This document shows, in pieces, positions 1 through 8,639 of a stretch of 64,000 nt of DNA. The DNA lies in contig NZ_PNFD01000001.1 in assembly GCF_003254645.1 (NCBI RefSeq), positions 1,364,001 to 1,428,000 of the forward strand. Direction: 5' to 3'. The translations under genes were made by a program, and so were the position numbers. Below the pieces are notes generated by a model. The model made no database searches and was not told the origin of the DNA. It saw only the letters and a list, made by a program, of their open reading frames with translations. The DNA is from Microbacterium suaedae. Its GTDB lineage: Bacteria > Actinomycetota > Actinomycetes > Actinomycetales > Microbacteriaceae. Position 1 is the stretch's first letter. Every line of letters begins with the position of its first letter.

Positions 1-173
1 GCGTGCACCAGATCCTCGCCGAGCGCGGCATCACCGTCGCCAAGCGATACGTCGGCGAATACGCGACCAGCCTGGAGATGGCCGGCGCCTCTGTCTCCGT
101 ACTCGCGCTGAACGACGAGCGCCTCGCCCTGCTCGAGGCGCCGGCCGCGTCGCCGTTCTTCTCCGAGGCCTGA
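1..173 (+). CDS. dhaK: Dihydroxyacetone kinase subunit DhaK, C-terminal fragment
   Basis: The reading frame beginning at base 3 runs 56 codons to TGA at 171-173 and is cut by the window edge. The residues RYVGEYATSLEMAGASVSVL, followed by a short stretch ending in SPFFSEA, match the conserved end of DhaK, the dihydroxyacetone-binding subunit in which substrate is held covalently on a histidine (that part lies outside the window). A dhaL gene follows after 34 bp, so the two are probably one operon for cytosolic dihydroxyacetone phosphorylation. Whether the donor is ATP or a PTS DhaM protein cannot be decided here. Confidence 0.85.
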   Translation, partial: VHQILAERGITVAKRYVGEYATSLEMAGASVSVLALNDERLALLEAPAASPFFSEA

Positions 174-207
174 GCCGCACGACACCGACCAGAGGATCAC
201 ACCAACG

Positions 208-822
208 ATGAACTCATCAGAACTCCGCCTCGCCATCTCCCGCGCCGTCGAGGAGTTCCCGAAGCACGCCGACGAGCTCGGCGATCTCGACCAGAAACTG
301 GGCGACGGAGACCTCGGGATCACCGTCTCAGCCGGCGCCGCCGCCGTGTCGGAGGCGCTGACTGCGCTACCCGACACCGCGACGCCGAGCGAAGTCGTGT
401 TGGCCTGCGCGAAGGCGTTCGCGAACGCCAACCCGTCGACGATGGCCGCGCTCGTCGCCGGTGCGCTCCTGGCCGGCTCGAAGCGATGGAAGGACGTTGA
501 CGACGTCGACGCGGAGGGCATCGCCGACTTCGCGATGACGGCTGCCGAGTCGATCAGTTCGCGCGGCAAGTCCCAGGTCGGCGACAAGACGATCCTGGAC
601 GCGATGTTCCCGGCGGCGGAGGCGCTTCGCGAGGCCGTGCCGGAGAGCGGGCTAGACGCGGCCATCGCGGCTGCCCAGGAGGGCGTCGTCACGTCGAAGA
701 AACTCCAGTCGAGGCGCGGGCGCGCCTCGTGGCTGCAGGAGCGCAGCATCGGCCTGCAGGATCCCGGCGCGACCGCGTTCCTGCGCTTCCTGCAGTCGTG
801 GAAGGCCGCGAACCCGGCCTGA
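208..822 (+). CDS. dhaL: Dihydroxyacetone kinase subunit DhaL (ADP/ATP-binding)
   Basis: A 204-residue protein of the usual DhaL length. The aspartate cluster D28/D33/D35 in DQKLGDGDLG is the nucleotide-Mg binding motif of the family, and the C-terminal GRASWLQERSIGLQDPGA matches the conserved nucleotide lid region. In the family DhaL carries the adenine nucleotide and transfers phosphate to dihydroxyacetone bound by DhaK. It lies 34 bp downstream of dhaK and is followed by a strong hairpin at 832-867, so it is the last gene of the operon. No DhaM is present downstream. Confidence 0.88.
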   Translation: MNSSELRLAISRAVEEFPKHADELGDLDQKLGDGDLGITVSAGAAAVSEALTALPDTATPSEVVLACAKAFANANPSTMAALVAGALLAGSKRWKDVDDVDAEGIADFAMTAAESISSRGKSQVGDKTILDAMFPAAEALREAVPESGLDAAIAAAQEGVVTSKKLQSRRGRASWLQERSIGLQDPGATAFLRFLQSWKAANPA

Positions 823-831
823 ACTCGACGT

Positions 832-867
832 GAGGGGCTGACGCAGAGCGTGAAGCGTCGGCCCCTC
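832..867 (+). terminator. Hairpin terminator of the dha operon
   Basis: GAGGGGCTGACGC (832-844) pairs with GCGTCGGCCCCTC (855-867) with one mismatch, ten bases after the dhaL stop. No strong T-run follows. From 868 to about 1167 I see no convincing gene; the only sizeable reading frame is on the minus strand and has no recognisable similarity. Confidence 0.65.
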
Positions 868-1167
868 AGCTCCCCCGCCGGAACTCCGACTTGATCCCGG
901 CGCGAAGCGCCTCGTTGATCTCTCCCTTGCACGGCTGGCGCACAACGAGCAGGCGCCATCCCCGGGACGGGGAGCCCTTCCGCGTCCTTCGCATCCGAAT
1001 GTACTCACTGCGATGAGTCCAGTCCGGGCGCGTCATGCTGTCGTTGTTTCTACTGCGACGAGAGCGATTACCGGAGGTCTGGCCTGTGCGATCATGCGCG
1101 GAATTCTCCCGTCGACCCCTGACACAGGAAGACACCCGGCACCCGCGACTGGCATCGATACGCGACA

Positions 1168-1186
1168 TGAGGTTAGGCTCAGCTAA
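1168..1186 (+). promoter_or_regulatory. DtxR/IdeR-type iron box
   Basis: TGAGGTTAGGCTCAGCTAA matches 16 of 19 positions of the DtxR operator consensus TTAGGTTAGGCTAACCTAA, which is known from actinobacteria. It lies 43 bp upstream of the start of an iron-siderophore binding protein, so iron-dependent repression of the downstream four-gene importer operon is the natural inference. Confidence 0.75.
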
Positions 1187-1229
1187 GTAATCGCCCGACG
1201 GGCGTCCTCCCCCAACTCAGAAGGTCTCC

Positions 1230-2168
1230 ATGTCGCATTCGGCCCTCGCACGCCTGCGCCCTGTCGGCGTCCTCGCGGCACTCGCCGCCGGCGCCCTCCT
1301 GTTCAGCGCATGTTCCTCCGACGCCTCAGACGATCCGGCGCCGTCCGAGGCCGATGGCTCGACCCACACCATCAGCCACGCCCGCGGTGAGACCGAGGTC
1401 CCCGAGGATCCGCAGCGCGTCGTCACGCTGGAGCCCGTTCAGCTCGACACATCGGTCGCGCTCGGCGTCGTCCCCGTCGGCACTTCGGTGCTCAGTGAAG
1501 AGACGGGAGTGCCCGCCTACCTCGGCGACGCCGCCGCCGACATCGAGATGGTCGGCACCGTCACCGAGCCGAGCGTCGAGCGCATCGCCGCCCTCGAGCC
1601 CGACCTCATCCTCGGCACGGAGTCGCGGCACTCGGCGCTCTACGACCAGCTCTCCGACGTCGCCCCGACGGTTTTCATGGAGACGCAGGCCGATCCGTGG
1701 CAGGACAACGTCGCCCTCGTCGCCGAGGCGCTTGGAGACGAAGCGGGCGCTGAGGAGCTTCTCGCCGACTACGAAACCCGATGCGACGAGATCGCCGAAG
1801 AGTACGACACCGCCGGGCAGACGGCGCAGCTCGTGCGCCCCCGCGACACCCGCCTCACGCTCTACGGCCCCCTCTCCTTCGCCGGAAGCACTCTCGAGTG
1901 CGCCGGATTCACAACGCCCGAGCACGACTGGGAAGACATCTCGCTCGACATCTCGCCCGAGGAGGCACGTGACGCCGAAGCCGACCTCGTGCTGGTCACG
2001 ACCGTCGACGCCGACGACCCGAGCACGATGCCCGACGCGATCTCAGACAATGCCGACGCATTCGGCAGCCTGCACCTCGTCGATTTCTCGTTCTGGATCA
2101 CGGGCGTCGGACCGGTCGGCGGGATGACCGTTCTCGACGACCTCGAGCGCATCCTTCAGGAGGGCTGA
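1230..2168 (+). CDS. Iron-siderophore ABC transporter substrate-binding lipoprotein
   Basis: 312 residues with a lipoprotein signal: a hydrophobic stretch ends in FSAC with the acylated cysteine at residue 28. The mature part fits the FecB/FhuD (TroA-fold) family, with the PQRVVTLEP and VERIAALEPDLILG blocks typical of siderophore binders. It should sit on the outer face of the membrane and deliver Fe(III)-siderophore to the permeases encoded next. The start at 1230 is preceded by AAGG about 7 bp upstream. The gene follows an iron box at 1168 and leads a tightly packed importer operon. The exact siderophore cannot be read from the sequence. Confidence 0.88.
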   Translation: MSHSALARLRPVGVLAALAAGALLFSACSSDASDDPAPSEADGSTHTISHARGETEVPEDPQRVVTLEPVQLDTSVALGVVPVGTSVLSEETGVPAYLGDAAADIEMVGTVTEPSVERIAALEPDLILGTESRHSALYDQLSDVAPTVFMETQADPWQDNVALVAEALGDEAGAEELLADYETRCDEIAEEYDTAGQTAQLVRPRDTRLTLYGPLSFAGSTLECAGFTTPEHDWEDISLDISPEEARDAEADLVLVTTVDADDPSTMPDAISDNADAFGSLHLVDFSFWITGVGPVGGMTVLDDLERILQEG

Positions 2169-2176
2169 CCCCGCGA

Positions 2177-3214
2177 ATGGCGGGCGCGAGGTCCCTCGAG
2201 CGTCGGGCGGTCACAGGTGTGGCCGCCCGACGCTCGCGCGCGTGGACCGCCGCCCTCGCGCTCGCTCTGATCCTCGCCCTCGCGGCCTCGCTGTTCATCG
2301 GCGCCAATCCCGTTGCGCCGGCCGACATCCTCGCGGCGGTCGGGGGCAACGGATCCGATGAGGCTCGCTTCGTGGTCTGGGACCAGCGGGTCCCCCGCCT
2401 GGCCGCAGGCGTCCTCGTCGGGCTCGCGCTCGGGCTCTCTGGCGCCCTCATCCAGGCATTCACACGCAACCCGCTCGCCGATCCCGGGATCCTCGGTGTG
2501 AACGCCGGCGCCGGCTTCGCCGTCGCGCTCGGCATCGCGTTCTTCGGGATCACGGAGCCGAGCGGATACGTGTGGCTCGCGTGCATCGGGGCGCTCGTCG
2601 TGACGACGGTGGTCTACGCGCTCGGCTCGTCCGCCCGCGGTCCCGTGGATCCGATCCGGCTCACCCTCGCGGGCGTCGCGGTGGGGGCGGTCCTGTCGGG
2701 CCTGACGACCGGACTGACTCTGACCCACCCCGACGCCTTCGATCGGATGCGCGGCTGGAACGCAGGCTCCCTGCTCGAACGGGGCCCGGAGGTGCTCGCG
2801 TCGACCGCGCCGCTTCTGGGGTTCGGTGTCGTGCTCGCCCTCGCCGTCGCGCCCACCCTCAACTCGGTCGCCCTCGGCGCCGATGTCGCCCGCTCGCACG
2901 GCGTGCGCCTGGCGCGGGTGCAGATCGCGGCGGTCGCCGCCGTGACGCTCCTCGCGGGCGCCGCGACCGCCATCGCCGGGCCGATCGCATTCGTCGGGCT
3001 GATGATCCCCCACGTCGTGCGCTGGGCCGTCGGCACCGATCAACGGCGCATCTTTGCCGTCTCGATGCTCGCAGGGCCCTCGCTCGTCGTACTCGCCGAC
3101 ATCGTGGGCCGTGTCGCGGCGCCCGGTGAGATGCCCGCCGGCATCGTGACGGCGTTCGTCGGAGCGCCCGTTCTCATCGCGCTCGTACGCCGCCGCGGAG
3201 CGAGCACGCTATGA
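2177..3214 (+). CDS. FecCD-family siderophore ABC permease (first subunit)
   Basis: 345 residues, strongly hydrophobic, with the FecCD pattern FTRNPLADPGILGVNAGAG near residues 95-113 and the C-terminal GPIAFVGLMIPH block that contacts the ATPase. These are hallmarks of BtuC/FecCD permeases with about ten membrane helices. It starts 8 bp after the binding protein stop and overlaps the second permease by ATGA, so translation is probably coupled. It should form the import channel as a heterodimer with the next gene product. Confidence 0.9.
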   Translation: MAGARSLERRAVTGVAARRSRAWTAALALALILALAASLFIGANPVAPADILAAVGGNGSDEARFVVWDQRVPRLAAGVLVGLALGLSGALIQAFTRNPLADPGILGVNAGAGFAVALGIAFFGITEPSGYVWLACIGALVVTTVVYALGSSARGPVDPIRLTLAGVAVGAVLSGLTTGLTLTHPDAFDRMRGWNAGSLLERGPEVLASTAPLLGFGVVLALAVAPTLNSVALGADVARSHGVRLARVQIAAVAAVTLLAGAATAIAGPIAFVGLMIPHVVRWAVGTDQRRIFAVSMLAGPSLVVLADIVGRVAAPGEMPAGIVTAFVGAPVLIALVRRRGASTL

Positions 3215-4254
3215 CCGGGGTCGTTTTCGCGAATCGGCGCATCGTGCTCGGCACGGGGCCCGGACGAATCGCCGTGCCCGTACGCACGGCGATCGTGACG
3301 GCTGCGGTCTTCATCGTCGCCGTGCTTCTCGGCCTCACAGCTCTCGCGCTCGGCGACTACCCCGTGTCCCCCGCAGAAGTCGTCGGATCCTTCACGGGAT
3401 CGACCGAGGGACTGGCCCGGACAGCCGTCCTCGAGTGGCGACTGCCGCGCGCCGCGAGCGCCGTCGTGTTCGGCGCGGCACTGGGCGTCGCGGGCGCCGT
3501 GTTCCAGACCTTCACGCGCAACCCCCTCGCGAGCCCCGACGTGATCGGGCTCGCGAGCGGCGCGTACACCGGGATGCTCCTCACCCTCATCGCGGGCGGC
3601 GGCTGGGCGATGCTCACACTCGGATCCCTCGGCGGGGGCTTCGCCGCGGCCGTCGCGATCCTCCTGCTCGCGTCGCGCGACGGCCTGCAGGGGTTCCGGT
3701 TCATCGTCGTCGGCATCGGCGTCTCGGCGATGCTGGCCGCGTTCAACACCTGGCTGCTGCTGCGCGCAGAGCTCGAGACCGCACTCTTCGCCGCGGCGTG
3801 GGGTGCGGGAAGCCTCAACAACGTCACGGAGGACACCGGCTGGCCCGCGGTCTGGGTCCTCCTCGTCCTACTGGCGGCGGTGCCCTTCGTCTCGCGCGGG
3901 TTGCGTCAGCTCGATCTCGGGGACGACGCCGCCCGCGCGACGGGCGCGCACACGACGCGGGTCCGCTGGGTCGCCGTCGCTCTCGCCGTCGCGCTCGTGA
4001 GCGTGACGACGGCGGTCGCCGGCCCCGTCTCGTTCATCGCCCTCGCCGCCCCGCAGATCGCCCGCCGCCTCACCGGCACCGCCGGGATCCCCCTCAGCGC
4101 ATCCGCCGCGACCGGTGCGGCGCTGCTCATCGCCTCGGACATCGTCGCGCAGCACGTGATCCCCCTCACCGTCCCCGTCGGCGTCGTGACCGTCGTCGTG
4201 GGCGGCGGGTACCTCATCTGGCTGCTCGCCCACGAGATCAGGAAGACTGCATGA
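3211..4254 (+). CDS. FecCD-family siderophore ABC permease (second subunit)
   Basis: 347 residues, the second FecCD permease of the operon. It carries FTRNPLASPDVIGLASGA and the C-terminal GPVSFIALAAPQIARRL segment in place of the first subunit's FVGLMIPH version. A hydrophilic N-terminal stretch of about 30 residues precedes the first membrane helix. It overlaps both neighbours by ATGA, which indicates a coupled transport operon and a heterodimeric channel. Confidence 0.9.
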   Translation: MTGVVFANRRIVLGTGPGRIAVPVRTAIVTAAVFIVAVLLGLTALALGDYPVSPAEVVGSFTGSTEGLARTAVLEWRLPRAASAVVFGAALGVAGAVFQTFTRNPLASPDVIGLASGAYTGMLLTLIAGGGWAMLTLGSLGGGFAAAVAILLLASRDGLQGFRFIVVGIGVSAMLAAFNTWLLLRAELETALFAAAWGAGSLNNVTEDTGWPAVWVLLVLLAAVPFVSRGLRQLDLGDDAARATGAHTTRVRWVAVALAVALVSVTTAVAGPVSFIALAAPQIARRLTGTAGIPLSASAATGAALLIASDIVAQHVIPLTVPVGVVTVVVGGGYLIWLLAHEIRKTA

Positions 4255-5045
4255 CCGACACCGCCACCGTCGATCTCGCCGTCGAGGATGCCACGCTGCA
4301 GTACGACCAGCGCGTCATCAGCGAGAACCTCGGTTTCCACGTGCCGCCGGGCTCGTTCACCGTCATCATCGGACCGAATGCATGCGGCAAGTCGACGCTT
4401 CTGCGCGCGCTCGCGGGTCTGCTGCGCCCCGCATCGGGGCAGGTCGTGCTCGATGGATCCGACATCGCACGCCTCGCGCCGAAGCACATCGCGCGCCGCA
4501 TCGGCCTGCTGCCGCAATCGGCCTCGGCCCCCGACGGGATCACGGTCGCCGAGCTCGTCGCGCGCGGGCGCTTTGCCCACCAGCGCCTCCTGCGCCAGTG
4601 GTCTCCTGCCGACGAGATCGCCGTCGCGGAGGCCCTCGACGAGACGGGCGTGCGCGAACTCAGCGCGCGCCGCGTCGACGAACTCTCGGGCGGCCAGCGG
4701 CAGCGGGTGTGGATCGCGATGGTGCTCGCGCAGGAGACGCCGATGGTGCTGCTCGACGAGCCCACGACGTTCCTCGACGTCGCCCACCAGATGGAGGTGC
4801 TCGGCCTGCTGCACCGGCTCAACGTCTCGGGCCGCACCGTCGTCGCGGTGCTGCACGACCTCAACCAGGCCGCGCGCTACGCGAGCCACATCGTCGCGAT
4901 GTCGGGCGGGCGGATCGTCGCGCAGGGCGCACCTGCCGAGACGATCACGTCCGAGCTCGTGCACGACGTGTTCTCACTGCCGAACGTCGTCATCCCGGAT
5001 CCGGTGACGGGGACGCCGCTCGTCGTTCCGCAGGACCTTCGATAG
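4251..5045 (+). CDS. Siderophore ABC transporter ATP-binding protein
   Basis: 264 residues from the ATG that overlaps the permease stop (ATGA at 4251); the open frame extends further upstream but that part lies inside the permease gene. Walker A is GPNACGKST (residues 41-49), the ABC signature LSGGQRQR starts near 146, and Walker B is MVLLDEP ending at 171, followed by the D-loop. The family is FepC/FhuC. It powers uptake by the two FecCD permeases. Cysteine in the Walker A loop is common in this family. Confidence 0.92.
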   Translation: MTDTATVDLAVEDATLQYDQRVISENLGFHVPPGSFTVIIGPNACGKSTLLRALAGLLRPASGQVVLDGSDIARLAPKHIARRIGLLPQSASAPDGITVAELVARGRFAHQRLLRQWSPADEIAVAEALDETGVRELSARRVDELSGGQRQRVWIAMVLAQETPMVLLDEPTTFLDVAHQMEVLGLLHRLNVSGRTVVAVLHDLNQAARYASHIVAMSGGRIVAQGAPAETITSELVHDVFSLPNVVIPDPVTGTPLVVPQDLR

Positions 5046-5048
5046 GGC

Positions 5049-5108
5049 GCTCCCGAGTGCGAACCCGCCCTGTTGACGCAGACGGAGGGCGTGTCCGCAC
5101 TCGGGAGC
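5049..5108. repeat. Intergenic hairpin element, family A copy 1
   Basis: GCTCCCGAGTGCG (5049-5061) pairs perfectly with CGCACTCGGGAGC (5096-5108); inside it CGCCCT and AGGGCG pair again. It fills the gap between the convergent siderophore operon and the MFS gene, so it could serve as a bidirectional terminator. Related copies lie at 9475-9530 and 23492-23545. Confidence 0.75.
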
Positions 5109-5119
5109 TGGAGCGTGCG

Positions 5120-6505
5120 TCAGGCGCGCGAGGAAGCGACCTCCGATGACGCCGCCTCGTAGCTCCGCCCGTCGAGTTCGTGGAGGTCGAGCCGGGAGCG
5201 ATCCCGGCCGGTCGCCAGGCCGATCAGGCTGACCGCGGCGAAGCCGATCCAGAGCAGCGCGACGAGCCAGAGCTCGCCACCGCCGATGCCGGCGAGCGAG
5301 GTCGCGATCATCGGAGTGAAGCCCGCACCCGCGGTCGCGGCGAACTGATAGGCCACCGATGTCCCCGAGTTGCGTACCGAAGTCGGGAACTGCTCCCCCG
5401 CGTATGCGCCGTAGGGCCCCGCCGAGAATCCCTGCACGACCGACAGTCCGAGGAAGACCGCGAAGAAGAACAGAACGATGCTGTCGGTCTGCAGCATCAT
5501 CATGATCGGGAACGCCAGGGTGATCCCGAGCAGGTTGCCGAACATGAGGATCCGCCGCCGGCCGTATCGGTCGGACATCCGCGAAGCGATGATGATGAAG
5601 ACGATCGTCGTGACGGCGGCGCAGGCCTTGAGGACGAGCACGAGGCTCGACGCGTGCGACGCCTGCTGCACGACGTAGGCGACGGCCCACGCGCCCATGA
5701 GGCCCTGCGCCGCCTGTCCGGAGATCCCGACGGTGAATGCCCGCAGCAGCGGCCGCCAGTGGTCCCGGACGAGCTCGATGAGGGGCGTCCGATGCGCAGC
5801 AGGCGCCTGGCGCGCGGCCTCCTGGAACACCTTCGACTCGTTGACGCGTCGCCGGATGAAGACGACGATGAGCATGAACACGGCCGACAGCACGAACGGG
5901 ACGCGCCAACCCCATGCGAGGAACTGCTCGTCGGGCATCGTGGCCATCCCGGCGAGGATCAGCGTGCCGACGAGAGTGCCGGTCGGCGCGCCCATGTACG
6001 AGAAGGCGGCGGCGAAGCCGCGCGATCGCTTCTTCGCGTTCTCGAATCCGACGAGTGTCGCTCCTCCCCATTCCCCGCCCACGGCGATGCCCTGGATCAC
6101 GCGGAGGGTGACGAGCAGGATCGGTGCCCAGACACCGATCTGGGCGTTCGTCGGAAGCAACCCGATCAGGGTGGACGTGATGCCCATGATGAGCACGGTC
6201 GACATGAGCACGGCCTTGCGACCGATCTTGTCGCCGAGGTGCCCGAAGATGATCCCGCCGAGAGGACGGGCGACGTACCCGGCGGCAAGGGTGCCGAACG
6301 ACAGCACGAGGGCGGTGGTGGGATCGAGGCCTGCGAAGAACACCCTGTTGAACACGATCCCGGCTGCCGTGGCGTAGAGGATGAAGTCGTAGTACTCGAG
6401 GGCGGTTCCGAGCAGGCTGGACATGAGGATCCGCCGCATCTGGCGGTCGGACGCGGCGTACTCGGTGTCGACCGCCTGGGTCCGGGGTGATTCGGTCGTC
6501 ATCAT
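5120..6505 (-). CDS. MFS transporter, metabolite:H+ symporter (ShiA/ProP-like)
   Basis: 461 residues with about twelve membrane helices. The start region SSLLGTALEYYDFILYATAA and the later RPLGGIIFGHLGDKIGRK loop are typical of the metabolite:H+ symporter family, which includes shikimate, alpha-ketoglutarate and proline/betaine importers. The start at 6505 follows a GGAG; an ATG three bases later is equally possible. It lies 42 bp downstream of a metallo-beta-lactamase-fold hydrolase on the same strand, suggesting a two-gene operon under the divergent LysR regulator. The substrate is not evident. Confidence 0.85.
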   Translation of the reverse strand: MMTTESPRTQAVDTEYAASDRQMRRILMSSLLGTALEYYDFILYATAAGIVFNRVFFAGLDPTTALVLSFGTLAAGYVARPLGGIIFGHLGDKIGRKAVLMSTVLIMGITSTLIGLLPTNAQIGVWAPILLVTLRVIQGIAVGGEWGGATLVGFENAKKRSRGFAAAFSYMGAPTGTLVGTLILAGMATMPDEQFLAWGWRVPFVLSAVFMLIVVFIRRRVNESKVFQEAARQAPAAHRTPLIELVRDHWRPLLRAFTVGISGQAAQGLMGAWAVAYVVQQASHASSLVLVLKACAAVTTIVFIIIASRMSDRYGRRRILMFGNLLGITLAFPIMMMLQTDSIVLFFFAVFLGLSVVQGFSAGPYGAYAGEQFPTSVRNSGTSVAYQFAATAGAGFTPMIATSLAGIGGGELWLVALLWIGFAAVSLIGLATGRDRSRLDLHELDGRSYEAASSEVASSRA

Positions 6506-6547
6506 TGACTCCTGTGGATGCTGACCGGCTGCGCCGGTCGGGTGGGG

Positions 6548-7585
6548 TTAGGCGAGCACGCGGGGAGCGGGCTCCTCCGTTCGGGAGACGACGAGCGTCT
6601 CGAGATCCTGAGGGATCGACAGCGGACCCTCGAAGGTCGTCTTCGCGTCGTGCCAGACCTCGGGGTGGACGTACGACGGCACGAGGTGGTGAAGAGCAAG
6701 GTGCGCTGCACCCGCCCGGGTTGCGATCCTCCCGGCGTCTGCGGGCGTCGTGTGCGATCGGCGATGGTGGTCCAGAGTCGCCTGAAGCATCTCGGTGTCG
6801 GAGTACTGCGCGGCGAGGTTGTCGAGGTCGATGGCCTCGTGAAGCAGGAGGTCGGTCCCGCTCGCGAGCCGAACAAGATTCTCGCAGGGCGCAGTGTCGC
6901 CAGAGATCGTCACGGATCCGTGGGCGCTGTCGATGCGGTAGGCGAACGCGGGCGCCATCGGGTGGTGCGAGACGAGCGTCGCCGTGACCGTGACGAGATC
7001 GTCGCGGAAGACCTCGATCGGCGCCATCTCGGGCGCGACGGCGTGGTCCGGATCGAACCCGCAATCCGACGGGAGCGCGATCTCCCGCACCGCGAAGGTG
7101 TCGCGCGGGCTCTTGGCCAGCGAGTCGAAGATCCGATCGTTGATGTCGGTGGCGTACGCGGCGAGGAGACCGTCCATGAGCCCGGCCACGCCCGGAGTCG
7201 GGCGCTGCGGCGCAACGACCTCGGGCGAGGACGTCGCCCGCGGGGAAAGCGGCGTGAGGCGGCCGCGGTCGCCCGGGCCGACGATCGGGATGGGCCCGCC
7301 GACCTTGCTCTTGAGCTCGAAGGCGCCGAACAGCACGAGGCTCGGCAGATCGACGAGGTGGTCGGAGTGCATGTGGGTCAGGAAGATCCCGCCCAGATCG
7401 ACCATGCTGAGGCCCACTGCCTTGGCCTGATGGCCGGCGCCGTCGCCGCAGTCGACGAGGTACCAGCGATCGCCGACGACGATCGCCGTGGCGATGCCGA
7501 ACCTCGGGGCGCCGAGGTGGTCGGCCCACCATCGAGGCCCACCGGCCGTTCCGAGCGTGACGACGCGCATGGGCGAATCGGTCAT
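6548..7585 (-). CDS. MBL-fold metallohydrolase (RNase Z/arylsulfatase-like)
   Basis: 345 residues from the ATG at 7585; a longer frame to 7645 would add a basic, unlikely leader. The zinc motif HMHSDH is at residues 71-76, with VDCGDGAGHQ before it and further metal-binding candidates in GDTAPCENL and near the end (HHLVPSYV). This is the ElaC/RNase Z-like branch of the MBL superfamily, whose members include tRNase Z, arylsulfatases and various esterases. The pairing with an organic-acid-type importer and a LysR regulator argues for a catabolic hydrolase rather than tRNA maturation. The exact substrate is unknown. Confidence 0.8.
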   Translation of the reverse strand: MTDSPMRVVTLGTAGGPRWWADHLGAPRFGIATAIVVGDRWYLVDCGDGAGHQAKAVGLSMVDLGGIFLTHMHSDHLVDLPSLVLFGAFELKSKVGGPIPIVGPGDRGRLTPLSPRATSSPEVVAPQRPTPGVAGLMDGLLAAYATDINDRIFDSLAKSPRDTFAVREIALPSDCGFDPDHAVAPEMAPIEVFRDDLVTVTATLVSHHPMAPAFAYRIDSAHGSVTISGDTAPCENLVRLASGTDLLLHEAIDLDNLAAQYSDTEMLQATLDHHRRSHTTPADAGRIATRAGAAHLALHHLVPSYVHPEVWHDAKTTFEGPLSIPQDLETLVVSRTEEPAPRVLA

Positions 7586-7679
7586 GAGGCGACGCTGCTT
7601 TCTGACATGCCGTCGATGATTCGCGGATCGCCGCCATTTGTCCATCTAAAAGAACTGAGGACTGCTGTTAACTGGACTA

Positions 7680-8609
7680 ATGGCCGAGATCACACTGCGA
7701 CAGCTCGAGTACTTCGTGGCGATCGCCGACTCGGGATCGCTGACGGCCGCGGCCGAGCGATGCCGGGTGACACAGGCGGCGGTGAGCATCGCGCTCGGAC
7801 AGCTCGAGCGAGGCATCGGGACGCGTCTCGTCATCCGGCACCCTGGCCACGGGATCGCCCTCACCACGGAGGGCGTCGCGGTTGCCGCCCACGCGAGGAG
7901 CGTGCTCGAGGAAGTCGACAAGGTCTCGTCGATCGTGTCGGAGGTACGCGGACGCCTGAGCGGGCGCCTGTCGATCGGCGTCTACCGCACGCTCTCGATG
8001 CACACCATCCCCGCGCTGATCGACTGGTTCGGCACCCGTCATCCCGAAGTCGAACTGGACTTCGTCGAAGGATCGGGATCGCACGTGCAGAACGAGATGC
8101 TCGCGGGCCGCGTACACGTCTGCGTCATGTACCGCGCCCAGCTCGGGTCGGCCTGCGACGCGACGACGCTTCGATCCGCGCGCCGCCTCGCCGTCATGAG
8201 CCCCGAACACCCGCTTGCAGACAAACCCGACCTGACCCTCCGAGGCCTCGCCGCCCACCCCGCCATCTTCCTCGACGAAGAGCCGGCACTGCAGCGCACC
8301 CTCGCCGCGTTCGCCGCCGAGGGAGTCGAGCCGCTGGTGCCGTGGCGGAGCTCCAGCGTGCAGACAATCCACAACGTCGTCGGCCGCGGATCCGCCTACT
8401 CCCTGCTCATGCAGACGACCTCTCGCAGCCCCGAGGGCCACCCGCTCGTCTTCCGCGACCTGCCCGGCTCCCCCTTCGACAACCCGGTGGTCGCGGCGCT
8501 CCCGCGCGGCGTCACACCCACCGCCCTCGTGAGCGAGGCTCTGTCCGCGATCCGCGACTACTGGGCAGCGACGGACGCGATGCTCACGTCCGGGCGGTCG
8601 TCACCGTAG
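7680..8609 (+). CDS. LysR-family transcriptional regulator
   Basis: 309 residues. The N-terminal 60 residues form the winged helix-turn-helix (LRQLEYFVAIADSGSLTAAA), followed by a linker helix and a periplasmic-binding-like effector domain from about residue 90. It is divergent from the MBL hydrolase, separated by 94 bp of AT-richer DNA, the usual arrangement when a LysR protein controls its neighbour in response to a substrate or intermediate. The target is therefore probably the hydrolase-MFS operon. Confidence 0.9.
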   Translation: MAEITLRQLEYFVAIADSGSLTAAAERCRVTQAAVSIALGQLERGIGTRLVIRHPGHGIALTTEGVAVAAHARSVLEEVDKVSSIVSEVRGRLSGRLSIGVYRTLSMHTIPALIDWFGTRHPEVELDFVEGSGSHVQNEMLAGRVHVCVMYRAQLGSACDATTLRSARRLAVMSPEHPLADKPDLTLRGLAAHPAIFLDEEPALQRTLAAFAAEGVEPLVPWRSSSVQTIHNVVGRGSAYSLLMQTTSRSPEGHPLVFRDLPGSPFDNPVVAALPRGVTPTALVSEALSAIRDYWAATDAMLTSGRSSP

Positions 8610-8639
8610 CCGCGGGCGAGGCCCGAGGCGCCAGATCTC

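Noticed and set aside
866..1168. Minus-strand frame of 100 codons between dhaL and the siderophore operon.
   Set aside because: No recognisable domain, basic composition typical of a shadow frame, and it overlaps the iron box region; too weak to call a gene.
4974..7637. An 887-codon minus-strand frame across the MFS and MBL genes.
   Set aside because: It is arginine/proline-rich low-complexity translation in the wrong frame over two clear genes.
6586..7645. Longer start (7645) for the MBL hydrolase, adding 20 basic residues.
   Set aside because: It would run into the divergent LysR promoter region; the ATG at 7585 begins a normal MBL N-terminus.
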